A DNA stretch of 64,000 nucleotides from the NCBI GenBank assembly GCA_025403435.1, contig CM046341.1:9633219-9697218 (forward strand), read 5' to 3'. Each line of letters begins with the position of its first letter. Position 1 is the stretch's first letter. The notes below the pieces were generated by a model. The model did not search any database, was not told the DNA's origin, and saw only the letters and a program-made list of their open reading frames with translations. This DNA is from Artocarpus heterophyllus (Eukaryota > Streptophyta > Magnoliopsida > Rosales > Moraceae). The translations under genes were made by a program, and so were the position numbers. Below, piece by piece: positions 62,765 through 64,000 of the stretch.

Positions 62765-63453
62765 TTATAAATTCCCCAGATCTATCTGCCCTAATTCACT
62801 TTGCCCCCTGATGTCTCAAAACTGGGGAAAATGTCCCTTGATCTATAAAAAAATTGTTAAAATGCCTCCTCCGTCTAATTACGTCTACAAACTTAACAAA
62901 ATTGTTGACATGGCACTCATTAAACATTAAAAATATATTAAAATTATAATTAAATATATAAAAAATAATTAAATATTAATTTATAATAAAAACATTTTAT
63001 TTTAATTTTTTTCCCAATTTTTCCTTCCATCTAGTTTCTCTCCCTTGCATCTCTCTCTACAATAAATCAGGCAAGAAGACGGCTGCCCTGACCCAATTCC
63101 CTCGCCCTTGCCCTTACCCCAGCACGACTGTTGTAGCCAGCCACCAAGGCACTTCCCAGTTGCTCCATGCCTCGTCACCCTATCCAGCCGCCTCGTTACT
63201 CTTCCCACATCACCTGCCAAAATCGAGAAGGTGAGAAAGAGAGAAAGCACAAAAGATAGAGATAGATTGAGTGAGTGGGAGAGACAGAGAGAGCAAGGTC
63301 CCAAGGCAATGGATCTGGGTTTGTGAAGGCAAGGCTTTGACTCGTGACATTAGCAACATCTTGTGTTTAGACAAGTGAAGGGGCCCATGTGTAGGGACGA
63401 AGGTATGAGGTCGGGGCTATTCGCCGCGTGGTGAAGGCGTGGGAAGAAGGATC
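62765..63453 (+). mobile_element. Possible MULE-like element, left part (runs off the window)
   Basis: TTCACTTTGCCCCCTGATGT and GGGGAAAATGTCCCTTGATC resemble the long inverted ends of plant Mutator-like MITEs. The order AT-rich arm, CT-rich stretch (63020-63060), GC-rich core (63060-63450) is like that of the 11952-12922 element. The matching right end would lie beyond base 64000. The CACTA element at 63454 is inserted in it. Confidence 0.4.
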
Positions 63454-63966
63454 CACTACAAGAAAAACTACATTTAACAACATATTAATTACGACATGTA
63501 ATTGAATGTCGTTGAAAAGTACATACAACGACATCTCCAATAAACATATCATTAATAACATTTAAAACAATAATCAACGACATCTATATAGATGCCGTAT
63601 TAAAGTCTCATTTTAACGAAAATAGTTTAGTGTCGTTAAATTATTTAACGACAAGAAAGAGATGTCGCCAAAGCCATGGGGATTACACGACGCTCTTTAT
63701 AGACGACATCTTGACCAATATCATCTATAAGGGGAGTCGTAAAATCTCCAAGGCTTTTACGACATCTCCTACTTGTTGTTAAATAATCTAACGATACTAA
63801 ATTATTGTCGTTAAAAGGAGACCTTTAAGACGACATCTATATAGATATCGTTAATTATTGTTTCAAATGTCATTAATGATATTTTTTTTGAGATATCATT
63901 GTATGTACTTTTCAACAACATTCAAAAACTACATGTATGTCGTTAAATGTAGTTTTTCTTATAATG
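63454..63966. mobile_element. Foldback non-autonomous CACTA element
   Basis: 513 bp. It begins CACTACAAGAAAAACTAC, the hallmark CACTA (En/Spm) terminus, and ends ATGTAGTTTTTCTTATAATG. It is flanked by the 3-bp target duplication ATC (63451-63453 and 63967-63969). The whole element is close to one imperfect palindrome centred near 63710: arms share ACATTTAAC(A/G)ACAT, GAAAAGTACATACAA and GACATCTATATAGAT. AACGACA-type words recur throughout, like subterminal transposase-binding repeats. No coding capacity. Confidence 0.92.
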
Positions 63967-64000
63967 ATCAAGCATGTAGAGACAGCGGCACAAGGGAGGA

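Overview
This window is nuclear DNA of a eudicot plant, probably a woody one. It is AT-rich, with long intergenic stretches, GT-AG introns, many LTR-retrotransposon remnants and many small inverted-repeat transposons. I can support only four protein-coding loci of plant origin: (1) an R2R3-MYB transcription factor of the MYB13/14/15 type (subgroup 2) on + at 6151-8917, with three exons and a frameshift in exon 3; (2) an intact seven-exon cytosolic NAD-malate dehydrogenase on - at 23589-26547, 333 aa; (3) a single-exon DUF761 (cotton-fibre-protein-like) gene on - at 45460-46143; (4) a broken first exon of a tau-class glutathione S-transferase on + at about 59024-59337. No tRNA, rRNA or CRISPR was seen.

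Mobile DNA makes up most of what else can be explained. A nearly complete Ty1/copia element (49272-54236) has 245-bp LTRs, the target duplication TGTGA and one gag-pol frame broken by three stop codons. Three large LTRs of Ty3/gypsy chromovirus type stand alone between perfect 5-bp target duplications: 15880-18061 (GCTAG), 36767-40673 (GGATC) and 55280-57882 (ATATT). A fourth solo LTR, of another type, lies at 21061-22601 (TCTTT). Between 28331 and 33170 sits a nested minus-strand gypsy complex: two LTRs around an internal region of only about 145 bp, with one LTR cut by another chromovirus 3' end that keeps its LTR, polypurine tract and a decayed integrase/chromodomain tail. Smaller elements are a TRIM (13260-13503), a MULE-like element with a GC-rich core (11952-12922), a 513-bp foldback CACTA element (63454-63966), and several hAT-like or other MITEs, one inside MYB intron 1.

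Non-coding structure includes about six tandem copies of a ~450-bp unit at 35885-42590, split by the GGATC-flanked solo LTR, and a degenerate repeat array at 18340-19060. An array of a near-palindromic motif (TCGGC-AG-GCCGA) occurs in two otherwise unrelated LTRs. A nested hairpin is predicted in the MYB 5' leader, and two tandem hairpins inside the 55.3-57.9 kb LTR show a compensatory base-pair change.

The genes show no functional grouping. Malate dehydrogenase is housekeeping, and the others are ordinary plant family members scattered among repeats. I found no convincing new multi-gene system. The most unusual signals are in the LTRs (shared motif arrays, splice-donor-like motifs, covarying hairpins) and the MYB leader and frameshift.
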